A stretch of 64,000 bases of DNA, from the NCBI RefSeq assembly GCF_013466605.1, contig NZ_CP059162.1:4774001-4838000 (forward strand), given 5' to 3'. The position numbers and the translations under genes are program-made. This DNA comes from Pseudomonas chlororaphis subsp. aurantiaca (GTDB lineage Bacteria; Pseudomonadota; Gammaproteobacteria; Pseudomonadales; Pseudomonadaceae). Each line of letters begins with the position of its first letter. Position 1 is the first letter of the stretch. Below, in pieces: positions 7,996 through 17,862 of the stretch. Under the pieces are notes generated by a model that had not been told where the DNA came from, made no database searches, and saw only the letters and a list, made by a program, of their open reading frames with translations.

Positions 7996-9960
7996 ATGTC
8001 TGTGTTCGCCAATCTGTTGATCATCCTTGCTTCATCCCTGGTGGTGATCGCCCTGTTCCGCCGCCTGCGCCTGCCGCCCGTGCTGGGCTACCTGTGCGTG
8101 GGCCTGCTGGTGGGGCCGACCGCCTTCGGCTGGGTCAACGACAACGAAAACCTGCCTGACCTGGCGGAACTGGGGGTGGTGTTCCTGCTGTTTTCCCTGG
8201 GGCTGGAGTTTTCCGTATCGAAAATGCTGGCCCTGCGCCAGGTGGTATTCGGCCTGGGCAGCCTGCAAGTACTGTGCAGCGGCGCCATCCTCGGCGGCCT
8301 GCTGATCCTCGCCGGCGTGCCGTCGATCCCGGCGCTGCTGCTCGGCGCGGGCCTGGCGCTGTCCTCCACCGCCATCGTCAGCAAGGAGCTGGGCAGCCTC
8401 GGGGAAATCTTCAGCAGCCACGGGCAGAATGCGATCGGCGTGTTGCTGTTCCAGGACGTGGTGGCCGTGCTGTTGCTGACCCTGGTGCCAGTATTCGCCG
8501 GCAATACCGAACAGGCCTGGTACTGGGCCCTGCCCCTGACCCTGGGCAAGACCGCCCTGCTGTTCATCGGCCTGGCGCTGGCCAGCCGCTGGCTGCTGCC
8601 ACGGCTGTTCCATGAGGTGGCCGCCTCCCATTCCGCCGAGCTGTTCGTGCTGCTGGCCCTGGTCATCGTCCTGCTGACCGCCTGGCTGACCCACCTGCTC
8701 GGCCTGTCCCCTGCCCTTGGCGCGTTCCTCGCCGGCATGCTGCTGGGGGAAAGCCGTTACCGACACCAGATCGAGGCCGATATCCGGCCGTTCCGCGACA
8801 TTCTGCTGGGGCTGTTTTTCGTCAGTATCGGCATGCTGATCGACCTGCGACTGTTCGCCAGCCATGCCCTGCTGATCCTCGGCCTGACCCTGGTCCTGAT
8901 GCTGATCAAGGGCGCCGTGGTGGCGCTGTTGCTCAAGCTGCGCGGCAGCGACGGCGAGACGGCCTGGCGCAGTGGCCTGGCCCTGGCCCAGGGTGGCGAG
9001 TTCTGTTTTGCGCTGATGGCGCAGATGCAGCAGAGCCACTTGATGCCGGCCGAGCTGAGCGGCCTGCTGCTGGCCGCGACCTTCTGTTCGATGCTGCTGA
9101 CCCCCTTGCTGCTGCGCGCCGCCCCGGGCATTGCCGCGCGCCTGCACCGCAAGCCGAACCAGGAGGCCCACCTGGAAGAAATCAGCGCCCTCAACGCCGG
9201 CCTGCAGGAACACGTGGTGATCTGTGGATATGGCCGTGTCGGCCAGTCGATCGGCCGCTTCCTGCGCCGCGAACAGCAGCGTTTCATTGCCCTGGACGAC
9301 GACCCGGTGCGGGTCCAGGAAGCTGCGGCCGGCGAAAGCTGCGTGCATTACGGCGACTCCCGCCGCGCCGAGCTGCTGGCGGCGGTCGGCCTCGAACGCG
9401 CGCGGCTGCTGGTGATTGCCGTGGACAAGACCGACATCGCCCTCAACGTGCTGAAAAGCGCGCGCCGGATCAACAGCGAAGTGCCGATCCTGGTACGCAC
9501 CCGTGACGACAGCCAACTGGCCGAACTGAAAGCCGCCGGCGCCAGCGAAGTGGTACCGGAGCTGCTGGAGTCGAGCCTGATGCTGGCGTCCCATGCGCTG
9601 GTGATGCTCGGGCTGCCGGAACACCAGGTACAGGTCAAGGTCGATGAGGTCCGCCACAACCGCTATCGCCTGCTGCATGGCTTCTACCATGGCGCGCAGA
9701 CCGACCTGCTGGACAATCGCGGCCAGCCGCGGGTGCTGATGCATGCGGTCAATCTCGGCAGCGCGGCCCACGCCTGCGACCTGGCCCTGGGCGAGCTGGC
9801 GCTGGAGCAGTTGGGCGTGGATGTGCAAGGCGTGCAGCGCGATGGCCGCGACCTGGAGCTGGCCGCCAGCACCTTGCTGCAAGCCGGCGATACGGTGTTG
9901 ATGTCCGGCCCGCTGGCGGCCATCGAAGCGTCGGAGGCGCGCCTGCTCGGCGGCCAATGA
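7996..9960 (+). CDS. CPA2-family cation:proton antiporter with RCK domain (KefB/KefC-like)
   Basis: 654 residues from the ATG at 7996, preceded by CGGAG. About twelve hydrophobic helices (residues 1-385) carry the Na/H-exchanger fold, including LLFQDVVAV and GAFLAGMLLGES. A TrkA-N/RCK domain follows (HVVICGYGRVGQSIGRFL, with the GxGxxG nucleotide-binding motif), then a TrkA-C-like part. Such proteins exchange K+ or Na+ for protons across the inner membrane and are gated by nucleotide or glutathione adducts. Ligand and ion cannot be fixed from sequence. Confidence 0.92.
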   Translation: MSVFANLLIILASSLVVIALFRRLRLPPVLGYLCVGLLVGPTAFGWVNDNENLPDLAELGVVFLLFSLGLEFSVSKMLALRQVVFGLGSLQVLCSGAILGGLLILAGVPSIPALLLGAGLALSSTAIVSKELGSLGEIFSSHGQNAIGVLLFQDVVAVLLLTLVPVFAGNTEQAWYWALPLTLGKTALLFIGLALASRWLLPRLFHEVAASHSAELFVLLALVIVLLTAWLTHLLGLSPALGAFLAGMLLGESRYRHQIEADIRPFRDILLGLFFVSIGMLIDLRLFASHALLILGLTLVLMLIKGAVVALLLKLRGSDGETAWRSGLALAQGGEFCFALMAQMQQSHLMPAELSGLLLAATFCSMLLTPLLLRAAPGIAARLHRKPNQEAHLEEISALNAGLQEHVVICGYGRVGQSIGRFLRREQQRFIALDDDPVRVQEAAAGESCVHYGDSRRAELLAAVGLERARLLVIAVDKTDIALNVLKSARRINSEVPILVRTRDDSQLAELKAAGASEVVPELLESSLMLASHALVMLGLPEHQVQVKVDEVRHNRYRLLHGFYHGAQTDLLDNRGQPRVLMHAVNLGSAAHACDLALGELALEQLGVDVQGVQRDGRDLELAASTLLQAGDTVLMSGPLAAIEASEARLLGGQ

Positions 9961-10009
9961 TCAGCGGCAGGCAGCCCAGGCTGGAGGCTCCAGCCTGGGC
10001 TGCAAGGCT

Positions 10010-11218
10010 TCAGTCCTGGCTGACCGCGCCGATCTTGTGCAGCGACAGGTCGGCGCCGTAGTACTCCTGCTCCTGGGTCAGGCGCAGGCCGCAAAGCGCC
10101 TTGATCGCACCATACACCAGGAAGCCGCCGACCAGCGCCACCAGCACGCCCAGGCCGGTACCGATCAACTGGCTGATCAGGCTGACACCGCCCAGGCCAC
10201 CCAGGGCGCTCTGGCCGAAGATCCCACAGGCGATACCGCCCCACACGCCGCACAAACCATGCAATGGCCAGACACCCAGCACATCGTCGATCTTCCAGCG
10301 CGTCTGGGTGGCGATAAAGCACCAGACGAACAACGCGCCGGCAATCGCCCCGGTGATCAACGCACCCACCGGGTGCATCAGGTCGGAGCCGGCGCAGATC
10401 GCCACCAGCCCGGCCAGCGGGCCGTTGTGCAGAAAGCCCGGGTCGTTGCGCCCGACGATCAGCGCCGCCACCGTGCCACCCACCATGGCCATCAGCGAGT
10501 TCACCGCCACCAGTCCGCTGACCGCCTGCAGGGTCTGCGCGCTCATCACGTTGAAGCCGAACCAGCCGACAATCAGGATCCACGAACCCAAGGCCAGGAA
10601 CGGAATGCTCGACGGCGCGAACGCCACCAGCTTGCCGTCGCGGTAGCGCCCGTTGCGCGGCCCGAGCAACAGCACCGCGGCCAGCGCCAGCCAGCCGCCC
10701 ATGGCATGCACCACCACCGAGCCGGCGAAATCATGGAAGCCTGCGCCGAAGTGCTCCTGCAGCCAGGCTTGCAGGCCGTAGTTGCCGTTCCATACCAGGC
10801 CTTCGAAGAAGGGATAGATGAAGGCCACGATCAGCGCCGTGGCGCAGAGCTGCGGGACGAATCGCGCACGCTCGGCGATGCCGCCGGAAATGATCGCCGG
10901 GATGGCCGCGGCGAACGTCAGCAGGAAGAAGAACTTCACCAGCCCGTAGCCGTGATCGGCGCTGATCACCGCCGCCGGTTGCAGGAAGCTGACGCCGTAG
11001 GAGATCCAATAGCCTATAAAGAAATAGGCCAGGGTCGAAACCGCGAAGTCGCTGAGGATCTTCGACAAGGCGTTGACCTGGTTTTTCTGGCGCACCGTGC
11101 CCACCTCGAGAAAGGCGAAGCCGGCATGCATGGCCAGGACCATGACCGCACCGATAAGGATGAACAGGGTATTGGAACCATGGACCAGAGTGTCCACAGC
11201 GCTTTGCAGATTTTCCAT
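10010..11218 (-). CDS. amtB: Ammonium transporter AmtB
   Basis: 402 residues from the ATG at 11218 (MENLQSAVDTLVHGSN), matching the usual Pseudomonas Amt start. Eleven or so membrane helices; signature elements include MHAGFAFLEVGTVR, DFAGSVVVHAMGG (with the conserved Asp and pore His) and WPLHGLCGVWGGIACG (second pore His). It conducts ammonium/ammonia across the inner membrane. No glnK gene adjoins it, so the usual glnK-amtB pairing is not present here. Confidence 0.95.
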   Translation of the reverse strand: MENLQSAVDTLVHGSNTLFILIGAVMVLAMHAGFAFLEVGTVRQKNQVNALSKILSDFAVSTLAYFFIGYWISYGVSFLQPAAVISADHGYGLVKFFFLLTFAAAIPAIISGGIAERARFVPQLCATALIVAFIYPFFEGLVWNGNYGLQAWLQEHFGAGFHDFAGSVVVHAMGGWLALAAVLLLGPRNGRYRDGKLVAFAPSSIPFLALGSWILIVGWFGFNVMSAQTLQAVSGLVAVNSLMAMVGGTVAALIVGRNDPGFLHNGPLAGLVAICAGSDLMHPVGALITGAIAGALFVWCFIATQTRWKIDDVLGVWPLHGLCGVWGGIACGIFGQSALGGLGGVSLISQLIGTGLGVLVALVGGFLVYGAIKALCGLRLTQEQEYYGADLSLHKIGAVSQD

Positions 11219-11548
11219 GGAATGGGCAGACCTGATAGCAGGAATTATCCGCGAGCCGCTCGAGCGTTTTTGCACCAACTTGGCACCGAAGGTCCTGTCG
11301 ACCTACGTATTGCGACCCATTTTGGCGCGACGCTTTTTCGAGAGGGATGTATCGCTCGGGGGTGTTTCCATAAGTGTTGATTTTTTAGGGTAAGGTTTTA
11401 GCTGCCAGGCACCGCATCCTGCGCGCTTTCGGCGCAACCACCCGTGTTTACGCACCAGGACAAAGCAAAAGCTGTACCAGACAATTGCACTGAACCTTCG
11501 CGCAAGGCTCATACTCGAACCCTTCAGAACGCCACTATGGAGATCATC

Positions 11549-11863
11549 ATGGCCAGCAAAACCACCAAGACAGCTCAAGAAACCCTGATGGCGGACTTTC
11601 GGGCACTGGTCAGTGACACGGAACGTCTGCTGGAACACACCGCCACCCTGGCGGGCGAGCAGGCGGACGAATTGCGCGCACAGATTCACGACAGCCTGCT
11701 GCGCGCCCGCGAGACCCTGCAACTGACCGAGCAATCGCTGCGCGAACGCGGCCAGGCGGCGGTCACCGCCACCGAAGACTATGTGCAGAGCAACCCCTGG
11801 CAAGCAGTGGGCATCGCGGCGGGCGTGGGCTTCCTGATCGGCCTGCTGGCGACCCGGCGCTGA
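11549..11863 (+). CDS. DUF883 (ElaB/YqjD-like) membrane-anchored protein
   Basis: 104 residues from the ATG at 11549, preceded by TGGAG. A long amphipathic helix (residues about 10-75) is followed by a C-terminal membrane segment (AVGIAAGVGFLIGLLATRR), the ElaB/YgaM/YqjD layout. E. coli YqjD binds ribosomes and is inner-membrane anchored. First of three closely packed genes resembling yqjD-yqjE-yqjK. Confidence 0.88.
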   Translation: MASKTTKTAQETLMADFRALVSDTERLLEHTATLAGEQADELRAQIHDSLLRARETLQLTEQSLRERGQAAVTATEDYVQSNPWQAVGIAAGVGFLIGLLATRR

Positions 11864-11864
11864 T

Positions 11865-12251
11865 ATGGCTATCGATGAATCCGGCTCCACTGCGGGCCAC
11901 GGCTCCTCAACGCGGCGCCTGGGCGCTGCTTTCCTGGGTTTGTTGCACAGCCACGTCGAACTGTTCGGTATCGAGTTGCAGGAACAGAAAGCCAGAACCG
12001 TCAGCCTGCTGTTGTTCGCCGGGCTGACCCTGGTGTTCGCCCTGCTGCTGTTGGTAGGCCTGTCGACGCTGGTGCTGATCCTGTTCTGGGACACCTATCG
12101 CCTGACCGCCATCACCGGGCTGTGCATCTTCTATACGCTGGCTGCGCTGTTCTGCGCCATGCGCCTGAAGGCGGCGATTTTCGATGAGTCCTCGCCCTTC
12201 CATGCCACCCTTGAAGAACTGGCCAACGACAGGGAGCGCCTGCTGCCATGA
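11865..12251 (+). CDS. YqjE-like membrane protein (phage holin superfamily III, DUF1469)
   Basis: 128 residues with two central membrane helices (LLLFAGLTLVFALLLLVGL and a second around ITGLCIFYTLAALFCAM). It starts one base after the DUF883 stop codon and overlaps the following gene by 4 bases, so it is in a tight operon. Matches the YqjE layout; despite the holin family label there are no phage genes nearby. Confidence 0.85.
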   Translation: MAIDESGSTAGHGSSTRRLGAAFLGLLHSHVELFGIELQEQKARTVSLLLFAGLTLVFALLLLVGLSTLVLILFWDTYRLTAITGLCIFYTLAALFCAMRLKAAIFDESSPFHATLEELANDRERLLP

Positions 12252-12589
12252 GCCTGCCGGACATCCCGCAAACCAATTCCCGGCGCGAGATGCGCAAGGC
12301 GCTGATCCGCCTGCGCATGGAAATGCATCGCCAGGAAATCCGCCACGAATCCCAGCAGTTGCTGCAACCCTTGCAGCGGGTCCGTGGCCTTGGCCAAAGC
12401 TGGCAACAGGGCTTCGGCATCAAGCACGCGCCGTTGTGGGGCGTGGCCGCCGTGACCCTGTTGGGGTTTCTCACCGGCAAGGGCGCCAAGAGCGGCAGCG
12501 TCAGAAACTTCGCCCGGCTGGTGCGGCTCAGCGCCGGCCTGTTGCCGCTGATCAAGCTGGTCATGCAAGGTTCTTCGAGCAAGCATTGA
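12248..12589 (+). CDS. YqjK-like hypothetical protein
   Basis: 113 residues: Arg/Gln-rich helical N-terminus (REMRKALIRLRMEMHRQEIRHE) and a hydrophobic C-terminal half (LWGVAAVTLLGFLTGKGAK and ARLVRLSAGLLPLIKLVM). ATGA overlap with the YqjE-like gene. Assigned mainly by operon position; function unknown. Confidence 0.75.
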   Translation: MSLPDIPQTNSRREMRKALIRLRMEMHRQEIRHESQQLLQPLQRVRGLGQSWQQGFGIKHAPLWGVAAVTLLGFLTGKGAKSGSVRNFARLVRLSAGLLPLIKLVMQGSSSKH

Positions 12590-12640
12590 GCCGCCGCCAT
12601 CTGGCTGCATTCTTGCAACCGTTCCCGCAATAGCTGCGCC

Positions 12641-12666
12641 CCCGACCTCTCTCACGAGAGGTCGGG
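12641..12666 (+). terminator. Hairpin after the yqjDEK-like operon
   Basis: An 11-base perfect stem (CCCGACCTCTC and complement) with a TCAC loop between the three-gene operon and the EAL gene. There is no good T-run, so termination may be partial. Confidence 0.6.
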
Positions 12667-12727
12667 CCTTGCCTGCCTGTTGCGTCGGCGCGCCGCCAAG
12701 ATCAACAAGATCAACCAAGGAGGCCCC

Positions 12728-13885
12728 GTGATCGACGGGCAACCGCTTGCCTGCTTTCAACCCTTCATCGATACCGCCACTGGCCGTATTGCCGGTGTCG
12801 AAGCCCTGGGCCGCCTGCGCCAACCGAACGGCCAGCTGCTGTCGGTCGGCCCATTGTTCAACGATCCCCGGACCTCCTCCACCGCCCTGCGCCGGCTCGA
12901 CCGGCTGATTCGCGCCGACGCCCTGAGCCGCCTGCATGAAGCGCCCGCGGACTGGTTCCTGAGCCTCAACATCTCGCCCCGCTGGATCAGCCGCCTGCGC
13001 GCCGGCCAACCCTTGCCGAGCCTCAGGCAATTGCAGCAACAGGGCGTCGATCCGCGGCGCGTGGTCTTCGAAATCACCGAGTTGAGCGGCAACAGCCAGC
13101 GCCTGAGCGAAGTGGTGGCGCGCTACCGCGAAGCCGGCGCGCGCATCGCCATCGACGACTTCGGCGCCGGCTACTCCCAGCTCGACCGGGTGCTGGCCCT
13201 GCAACCGGACATTCTCAAGCTCGACATGCGCCTGTTCCAGGCCGCGGCCCGTGGCGGGCCCAGCAGCGATGTGGTCAAGGCCCTGGCGCAGATGGCCGAG
13301 AAGACCGGCTGCTGGATCATCGCCGAAGGGGTCGAGAGCGAAACCGAACTCAACTTCGCCCTGGAATGCGGCTCGCGGTATGTCCAGGGTTTCCTGTTTG
13401 CCCGGGCCGAGCAGGCGTTCTTCGCCAGCGATGCTTTCGTCGCGCCTTTTGCCCGGGCGCGCCAGCGCTATGTGCAGCAGAAACTGGCCGAGCGCGGACA
13501 CCTGATGCAGATGCGCCATCAACTCGCGGAGCTGATGACCCTGCTACAGGATTGGGCCCAGGCCCCGATCGAACGGTTGCCGCAGCTGGATGCTTTTCCC
13601 TGGTTGCTGCGCTTTTATCAATGCGATCGCCACGGCACCCAGCTGACGCCGAACCTGGAATGGCGCCACGACCGCTGGCAGGCCGACCATAGCTATGTCG
13701 GCCACAACTGGTCGTGGCGTCCGTACTTCTACCACCTGCTGGCCGAAGGCTGGGACGAGCGGCGGCTGACCCTGTCCAACACCTACCGCGACGCCACCAG
13801 CAACCAGTACTGCCTGACTGCCGGGCAGTTCTTCGACAATGGCCAGCGCCTGCTGTTGATCGATATCGATGCCGCGGGGCTTTAG
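12728..13885 (+). CDS. EAL-domain c-di-GMP phosphodiesterase
   Basis: 385 residues from a GTG at 12728 that follows a strong AGGAGG (12719). The EAL domain fills residues 1-240: GVEALGRL (EAL motif), LNISPR, VVFEITE, DDFGAGYSQ, DILKLDM, AEGVE and VQGF are all present, so the metal and substrate residues appear complete. No receiver, PAS or membrane domain precedes it. The C-terminal 140 residues, rich in Trp and Tyr (LEWRHDRWQADHSYVGHNW), form an extra domain I do not recognise and may be sensory. Likely hydrolyses c-di-GMP in the cytoplasm. Confidence 0.88.
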   Translation: MIDGQPLACFQPFIDTATGRIAGVEALGRLRQPNGQLLSVGPLFNDPRTSSTALRRLDRLIRADALSRLHEAPADWFLSLNISPRWISRLRAGQPLPSLRQLQQQGVDPRRVVFEITELSGNSQRLSEVVARYREAGARIAIDDFGAGYSQLDRVLALQPDILKLDMRLFQAAARGGPSSDVVKALAQMAEKTGCWIIAEGVESETELNFALECGSRYVQGFLFARAEQAFFASDAFVAPFARARQRYVQQKLAERGHLMQMRHQLAELMTLLQDWAQAPIERLPQLDAFPWLLRFYQCDRHGTQLTPNLEWRHDRWQADHSYVGHNWSWRPYFYHLLAEGWDERRLTLSNTYRDATSNQYCLTAGQFFDNGQRLLLIDIDAAGL

Positions 13886-13952
13886 TTCCACTTGCAGGCG
13901 CTGGCGCGAACCGGGAAGCTAGCCCATCAGTCATTCGACGGAGAGACCCGCC

Positions 13953-15284
13953 TTGGATTGGCATACCCTGCTTACCCGCGAACGCCTCGGAAAACCGCTG
14001 CACAGCTCCGAAGAGCTGGGTCGCAGCCCCTTCCACAAGGACCACGACCGCATCATCTTCTCCGGTGCCTTCCGCCGCCTGGGCCGCAAGACCCAGGTGC
14101 ACCCGGTGTCCAGCAACGACCACATCCACACGCGCCTGACCCACTCCCTGGAAGTCAGCTGTGTCGGTCGCTCCCTGGGCATGCGGGTCGGCGAGACCAT
14201 TCGCGACGCCCTGCCCGAGTGGTGCGAACCAAGCGACCTGGGGATGGTGGTGCAATCGGCCTGCCTGGCCCACGACATCGGCAACCCGCCGTTCGGCCAC
14301 TCCGGCGAAGATGCGATCCGCCACTGGTTCCAGCAGGCCGCCGGGCGCGGCTGGCTGGACGCCATGAGCGAAAACGAGCGCAACGACTTCCTCAATTTCG
14401 AAGGCAATGCCCAGGGCTTCCGGGTGCTGACCCAGCTGGAATACCACCAGTTCGACGGCGGCACGCGGCTGACCTACGCCACCCTCGGCACCTACCTGAA
14501 GTACCCCTGGACCGCGCGTCATGCCGACTCCCTGGGCTACAAGAAGCACAAGTTCGGTTGCTACCAGAGCGAATTGCCATTGCTCGAACAGATCGCCAAC
14601 AAGCTCGGCCTGCCGCAACTCGAGGAACAACGCTGGGCCCGCCATCCGCTGGTGTACCTGATGGAGGCCGCCGATGACATCTGCTACGCCCTGATCGACC
14701 TCGAGGACGGGCTGGAGATGGAACTGCTCGACTATGCCGAAGTCGAGTCGCTGCTGCTCGGGCTGGTGGGCGATGACCTGCCGGAAACCTATCGCCAGCT
14801 CGGTCCGCGGGACTCGCGCCGGCGCAAGCTGGCGATCCTGCGTGGCAAGGCCATCGAACACCTGACCAACGCCGCCGCCCGGGCCTTCGTCGAACAGCAG
14901 GACGCCCTGCTCAGCGGCACCCTGCCGGGCGATCTGGTGGAGCACATGCACGGCCCGGCCAAGCGTTGCGTGCTCAATGCCAAGGACATCGCGCGCAAGA
15001 AGATCTTCCAGGACAAGCGCAAGACCCTGCACGAGATCGGTGCCTACACCACCCTGGAAATCCTCCTCAACTCGTTCTGCGGCGCCGCGCTGGAACAGCA
15101 CGGCGGACGCACGCCGTCGTTCAAGAACCGGCGGATCCTCGACCTGCTGGGCAACAACGCGCCGGATCCGAACGGTTCGCTGCACGCCTCCTTCCTACGC
15201 ATGATCGACTTCATCGCCGGCATGACCGACAGCTACGCCAGCGAAATGGCCCGGGAAATGACCGGGCGTTCCAGCCCGCAATGA
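13953..15284 (+). CDS. dgt: dGTPase (deoxyguanosinetriphosphate triphosphohydrolase-like)
   Basis: 443 residues from a TTG at 13953 preceded by GGAGAG. HD-superfamily metal ligands are visible: [11 protein letters not shown] and the HD pair in [31 protein letters not shown] near the N-terminus is typical of bacterial dGTPase-like proteins. It should remove triphosphate from dNTPs, controlling nucleotide pools. An internal ATG start is unlikely because the family N-terminus ([12 protein letters not shown]) begins at the TTG. Confidence 0.93.
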   Translation: MDWHTLLTRERLGKPLHSSEELGRSPFHKDHDRIIFSGAFRRLGRKTQVHPVSSNDHIHTRLTHSLEVSCVGRSLGMRVGETIRDALPEWCEPSDLGMVVQSACLAHDIGNPPFGHSGEDAIRHWFQQAAGRGWLDAMSENERNDFLNFEGNAQGFRVLTQLEYHQFDGGTRLTYATLGTYLKYPWTARHADSLGYKKHKFGCYQSELPLLEQIANKLGLPQLEEQRWARHPLVYLMEAADDICYALIDLEDGLEMELLDYAEVESLLLGLVGDDLPETYRQLGPRDSRRRKLAILRGKAIEHLTNAAARAFVEQQDALLSGTLPGDLVEHMHGPAKRCVLNAKDIARKKIFQDKRKTLHEIGAYTTLEILLNSFCGAALEQHGGRTPSFKNRRILDLLGNNAPDPNGSLHASFLRMIDFIAGMTDSYASEMAREMTGRSSPQ

Positions 15285-16026
15285 CCCGTCGTTGAATGGC
15301 TACCTCGCGTTATCGAGGTGGCCGTTCGAGCGGTTTCTCGCCAGTCAGCAACTAAGGGATTCCCCTAGTCCCTTATCAGGCAATATCCCGATGCAATCGT
15401 TATTTAAACTTTGATCAGCTGCCTTCTGCGCACTGTTCGACTGCATCTTCACTTCCACCTCGTTCACCAGACATCCATCAAGTCTTGACACTATTCCAGG
15501 TAGTCTTCAGCACCTAGAGCACTTTCTCTATAACTAGCGATAGTGACCGATATATGTAGCTGAACAATCAATCCAACTAACCTGAATTAAACAGACCGTT
15601 AACGAAACAACCAGACATCCTACCTTTACCTTTCGATACATCTGCTCACCCGCCGGACCAAACCCCTTGCAACACAAGGCCCGTGCAGGTTCCCGTTCGA
15701 TTACAAATTCCGTACAAATCAACTTTATCGTTTCCGCTAGTCTCGAACCGTAATGGCTTAACAAGGTTAATTTCACGCATCGATAGATCGTTCCCCGTTC
15801 ATGCCCCTACGCCGGATGATCGCCGGCAAAACAAATAGCAAGCAAACTAAGTACCTTCGCTCAAACTTCAAGCCAACGGTTAGTTCGAAAATAATTTCAC
15901 CCCTCGCTGTAACAAAGAGCACGCCCAGGACTCAAGCGTCAAAATGGAAGTGATACACGGAATGAATCCGTGTCGATAAGTTGTTCCCGCACTTCCTCGT
16001 CCGTTTTTCACCGTTAAGGATGTCGA
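15285..16026. other. AT-rich intergenic region upstream of the two-partner secretion genes
   Basis: About 740 bases without a convincing gene. Right after the dgt stop there is a hairpin (GGCTACCTCG / CGAGGTGGCC, about 15298-15323) that may terminate dgt. From about 15350 the sequence is clearly richer in A and T than either neighbour. The only open frame of note (15534-15776, minus strand) has a GTG start and no convincing ribosome site. The region probably carries the promoter and regulatory sites of tpsB-tpsA. Confidence 0.6.
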
Positions 16027-17751
16027 GTGCCCCATACGTCCTCAAGTCACCCAAGTTGCCATACCAGCCTGCACCGCTGGTTGCTGCTCTCGCTGCTGGC
16101 CGGGTCCCTGCCGGTGGCCGCCGCCGATATGCCACAACCGGGTCAGGAAGCCCTGCGCCTGCAGCAACAGCAACAGCGCGACCTGCAACAACTGCAACTG
16201 GAACAGCGCCAGCGCCAGTTGCAGCGCGGCAGCTTCGGGCCCCCCGCGGTCACTCCCGCCGAAACCGCCCAGGGTGGCCAGGATGAACAGTGCTGGGCCC
16301 TGAGCGGCACACGGATCGCCGGCGTCACGCTGTTCAAGAAAGACCAGTTGAACCGCCAGCTCGAACCCTATATCGCGCCCTGCATGGGGGTGAACGGAAT
16401 CAATCGCCTGCTGGCGCAGATCACCCGGATCTATGTCGAGGCCGGCTACATCGCCAGCCGTCCCTACCTGAGCAGCGCTCCCGCCGCCGGCCACTCGCTG
16501 GATATCGTGGTCGACGAAGGTTATGTCGAGGCCGTCGAACTGGCCGACCAGAGCCTGCCGGTTTCCCTGGCCGGGGCCTTTCCCGGCATGCTCGGCGAAC
16601 CGCTGAACCTGCGCGACCTGGAACAGGGCCTGGACCAGCTCAATCGCCTGCGCTCTCTGGACCTGACCGCCGATATCGCTCCCGGCAGCCAGCCCGGCGC
16701 CTCGCGGATCATCCTGCGCTCGCGCAGCAGCGGCGCCTCGCGCTGGGCCCTCGGGCTGGGTGTGGATAACCTCGGCAGCGCCAGTACCGGACGCGACCGC
16801 AACGCCGTCAACCTGAGCCTCGACAGCCCGCTGCAACTCAACGACGCGCTCAACCTGAACTTCAGCGACACCCTCAATCACGGTCCGCGCTACAGCCGCA
16901 GCGCCAGCGTTTTCTATTCGATCCCCTACGGCTACTGGACCTACAGCCTGTTCGCCAGCCATGCCGAGTACCGGGCGCCGTTCAAGCTCAGCAGCGTGAC
17001 CTTCTACAACAGCGGGCGCACTGACCTGCTCAGCCTGCGCGCCGATCGCGTGCTGTGGCGCGACCAGGGGCACCAGCTGAGCGCCAACCTGCAACTGGCC
17101 CACAAGGATGTCGACAGCTACCTGGAGAAAGTCCGCCTGGGCATCCAGAGCCCGACCCTGACCGTGGCCGAAGCCGGGCTCAACCTGTTCTGGCTCGACA
17201 GCGCGGTGTGGAACCTCGATGTCAATTACGCCCAGGGCCTGACCTGGTTCGGCGCCGACCGCGACTCGCAACAGGTGCAGAAAAACCTGCCGCAGGCGCA
17301 GTTCCGCAAGTACCGCGCCAGCCTCAGCCAATGGCGCAATGGCCACTTCGGCAGCCAGCCCTGGCAGTGGCAGAGCCAGCTGTCGCTGCAGTACAGCCCC
17401 GACCCGCTGCCGGCCATCGAACAACTGCTGGGTACCGACGACTCCGCCGTGCGCGGCTATCGCGAGAACAGCGCCTCGGGCGCCATCGGCGGGATCTGGC
17501 GCAACACCCTGCGCCTGCCGTTGCAGAACGATGCGCCCGTCAAGCTGACCCCGCGCCTGGCCTTCGACCACGGCCGGATCAAGGCGCAAGAAGGCGCCAG
17601 CAGCGAGCGCCTGAGCAGCGCCAGCATCGGCCTGAACCTGAGCTGGAAGAACGTGCAAGTCGATGTCGACTACCAGCACAGCCTGGAAACACCCCAGCGT
17701 TTTCACCATGAATCGCCCGCCTGGCTGACCCGCCTGAGCGTGCAGATCTGA
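16027..17751 (+). CDS. Two-partner secretion outer-membrane transporter (TpsB, FhaC/ShlB family)
   Basis: 574 residues from a GTG at 16027. A signal peptide (WLLLSLLAGSLPVAAA), a Gln-rich linker (residues about 45-70), POTRA domains (CWALSGTRIAGVTLFKKDQL onward, with two Cys, to VVDEGYVEAVEL) and a ShlB-type beta-barrel follow in the expected order. The VRGYRENSASG segment is the conserved loop-6 motif (VRGY) of Omp85/TpsB proteins. It should export the large TpsA protein encoded 111 bases downstream. No better start was found; the N-terminus is long for a signal peptide. Confidence 0.93.
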   Translation: MPHTSSSHPSCHTSLHRWLLLSLLAGSLPVAAADMPQPGQEALRLQQQQQRDLQQLQLEQRQRQLQRGSFGPPAVTPAETAQGGQDEQCWALSGTRIAGVTLFKKDQLNRQLEPYIAPCMGVNGINRLLAQITRIYVEAGYIASRPYLSSAPAAGHSLDIVVDEGYVEAVELADQSLPVSLAGAFPGMLGEPLNLRDLEQGLDQLNRLRSLDLTADIAPGSQPGASRIILRSRSSGASRWALGLGVDNLGSASTGRDRNAVNLSLDSPLQLNDALNLNFSDTLNHGPRYSRSASVFYSIPYGYWTYSLFASHAEYRAPFKLSSVTFYNSGRTDLLSLRADRVLWRDQGHQLSANLQLAHKDVDSYLEKVRLGIQSPTLTVAEAGLNLFWLDSAVWNLDVNYAQGLTWFGADRDSQQVQKNLPQAQFRKYRASLSQWRNGHFGSQPWQWQSQLSLQYSPDPLPAIEQLLGTDDSAVRGYRENSASGAIGGIWRNTLRLPLQNDAPVKLTPRLAFDHGRIKAQEGASSERLSSASIGLNLSWKNVQVDVDYQHSLETPQRFHHESPAWLTRLSVQI

Positions 17752-17862
17752 GGTCCCGCGAACCGTGCATCAGCCTGAAAAAAACAGCCGAGCCTGAACA
17801 CCACAGCAGCGTTGCAACGAACAGCGCGCACCGCCACTCGGCCCACACATAGAGAGCTTCTT

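Noticed and set aside
8032..9957. A 641-residue minus-strand frame opposite the antiporter gene
   Set aside because: Gln/His-rich translation typical of the reverse strand of a Leu-rich membrane protein.
15534..15776. 80-residue minus-strand frame upstream of tpsB
   Set aside because: GTG start, no good ribosome site, no recognisable protein; probably chance in an AT-rich stretch.
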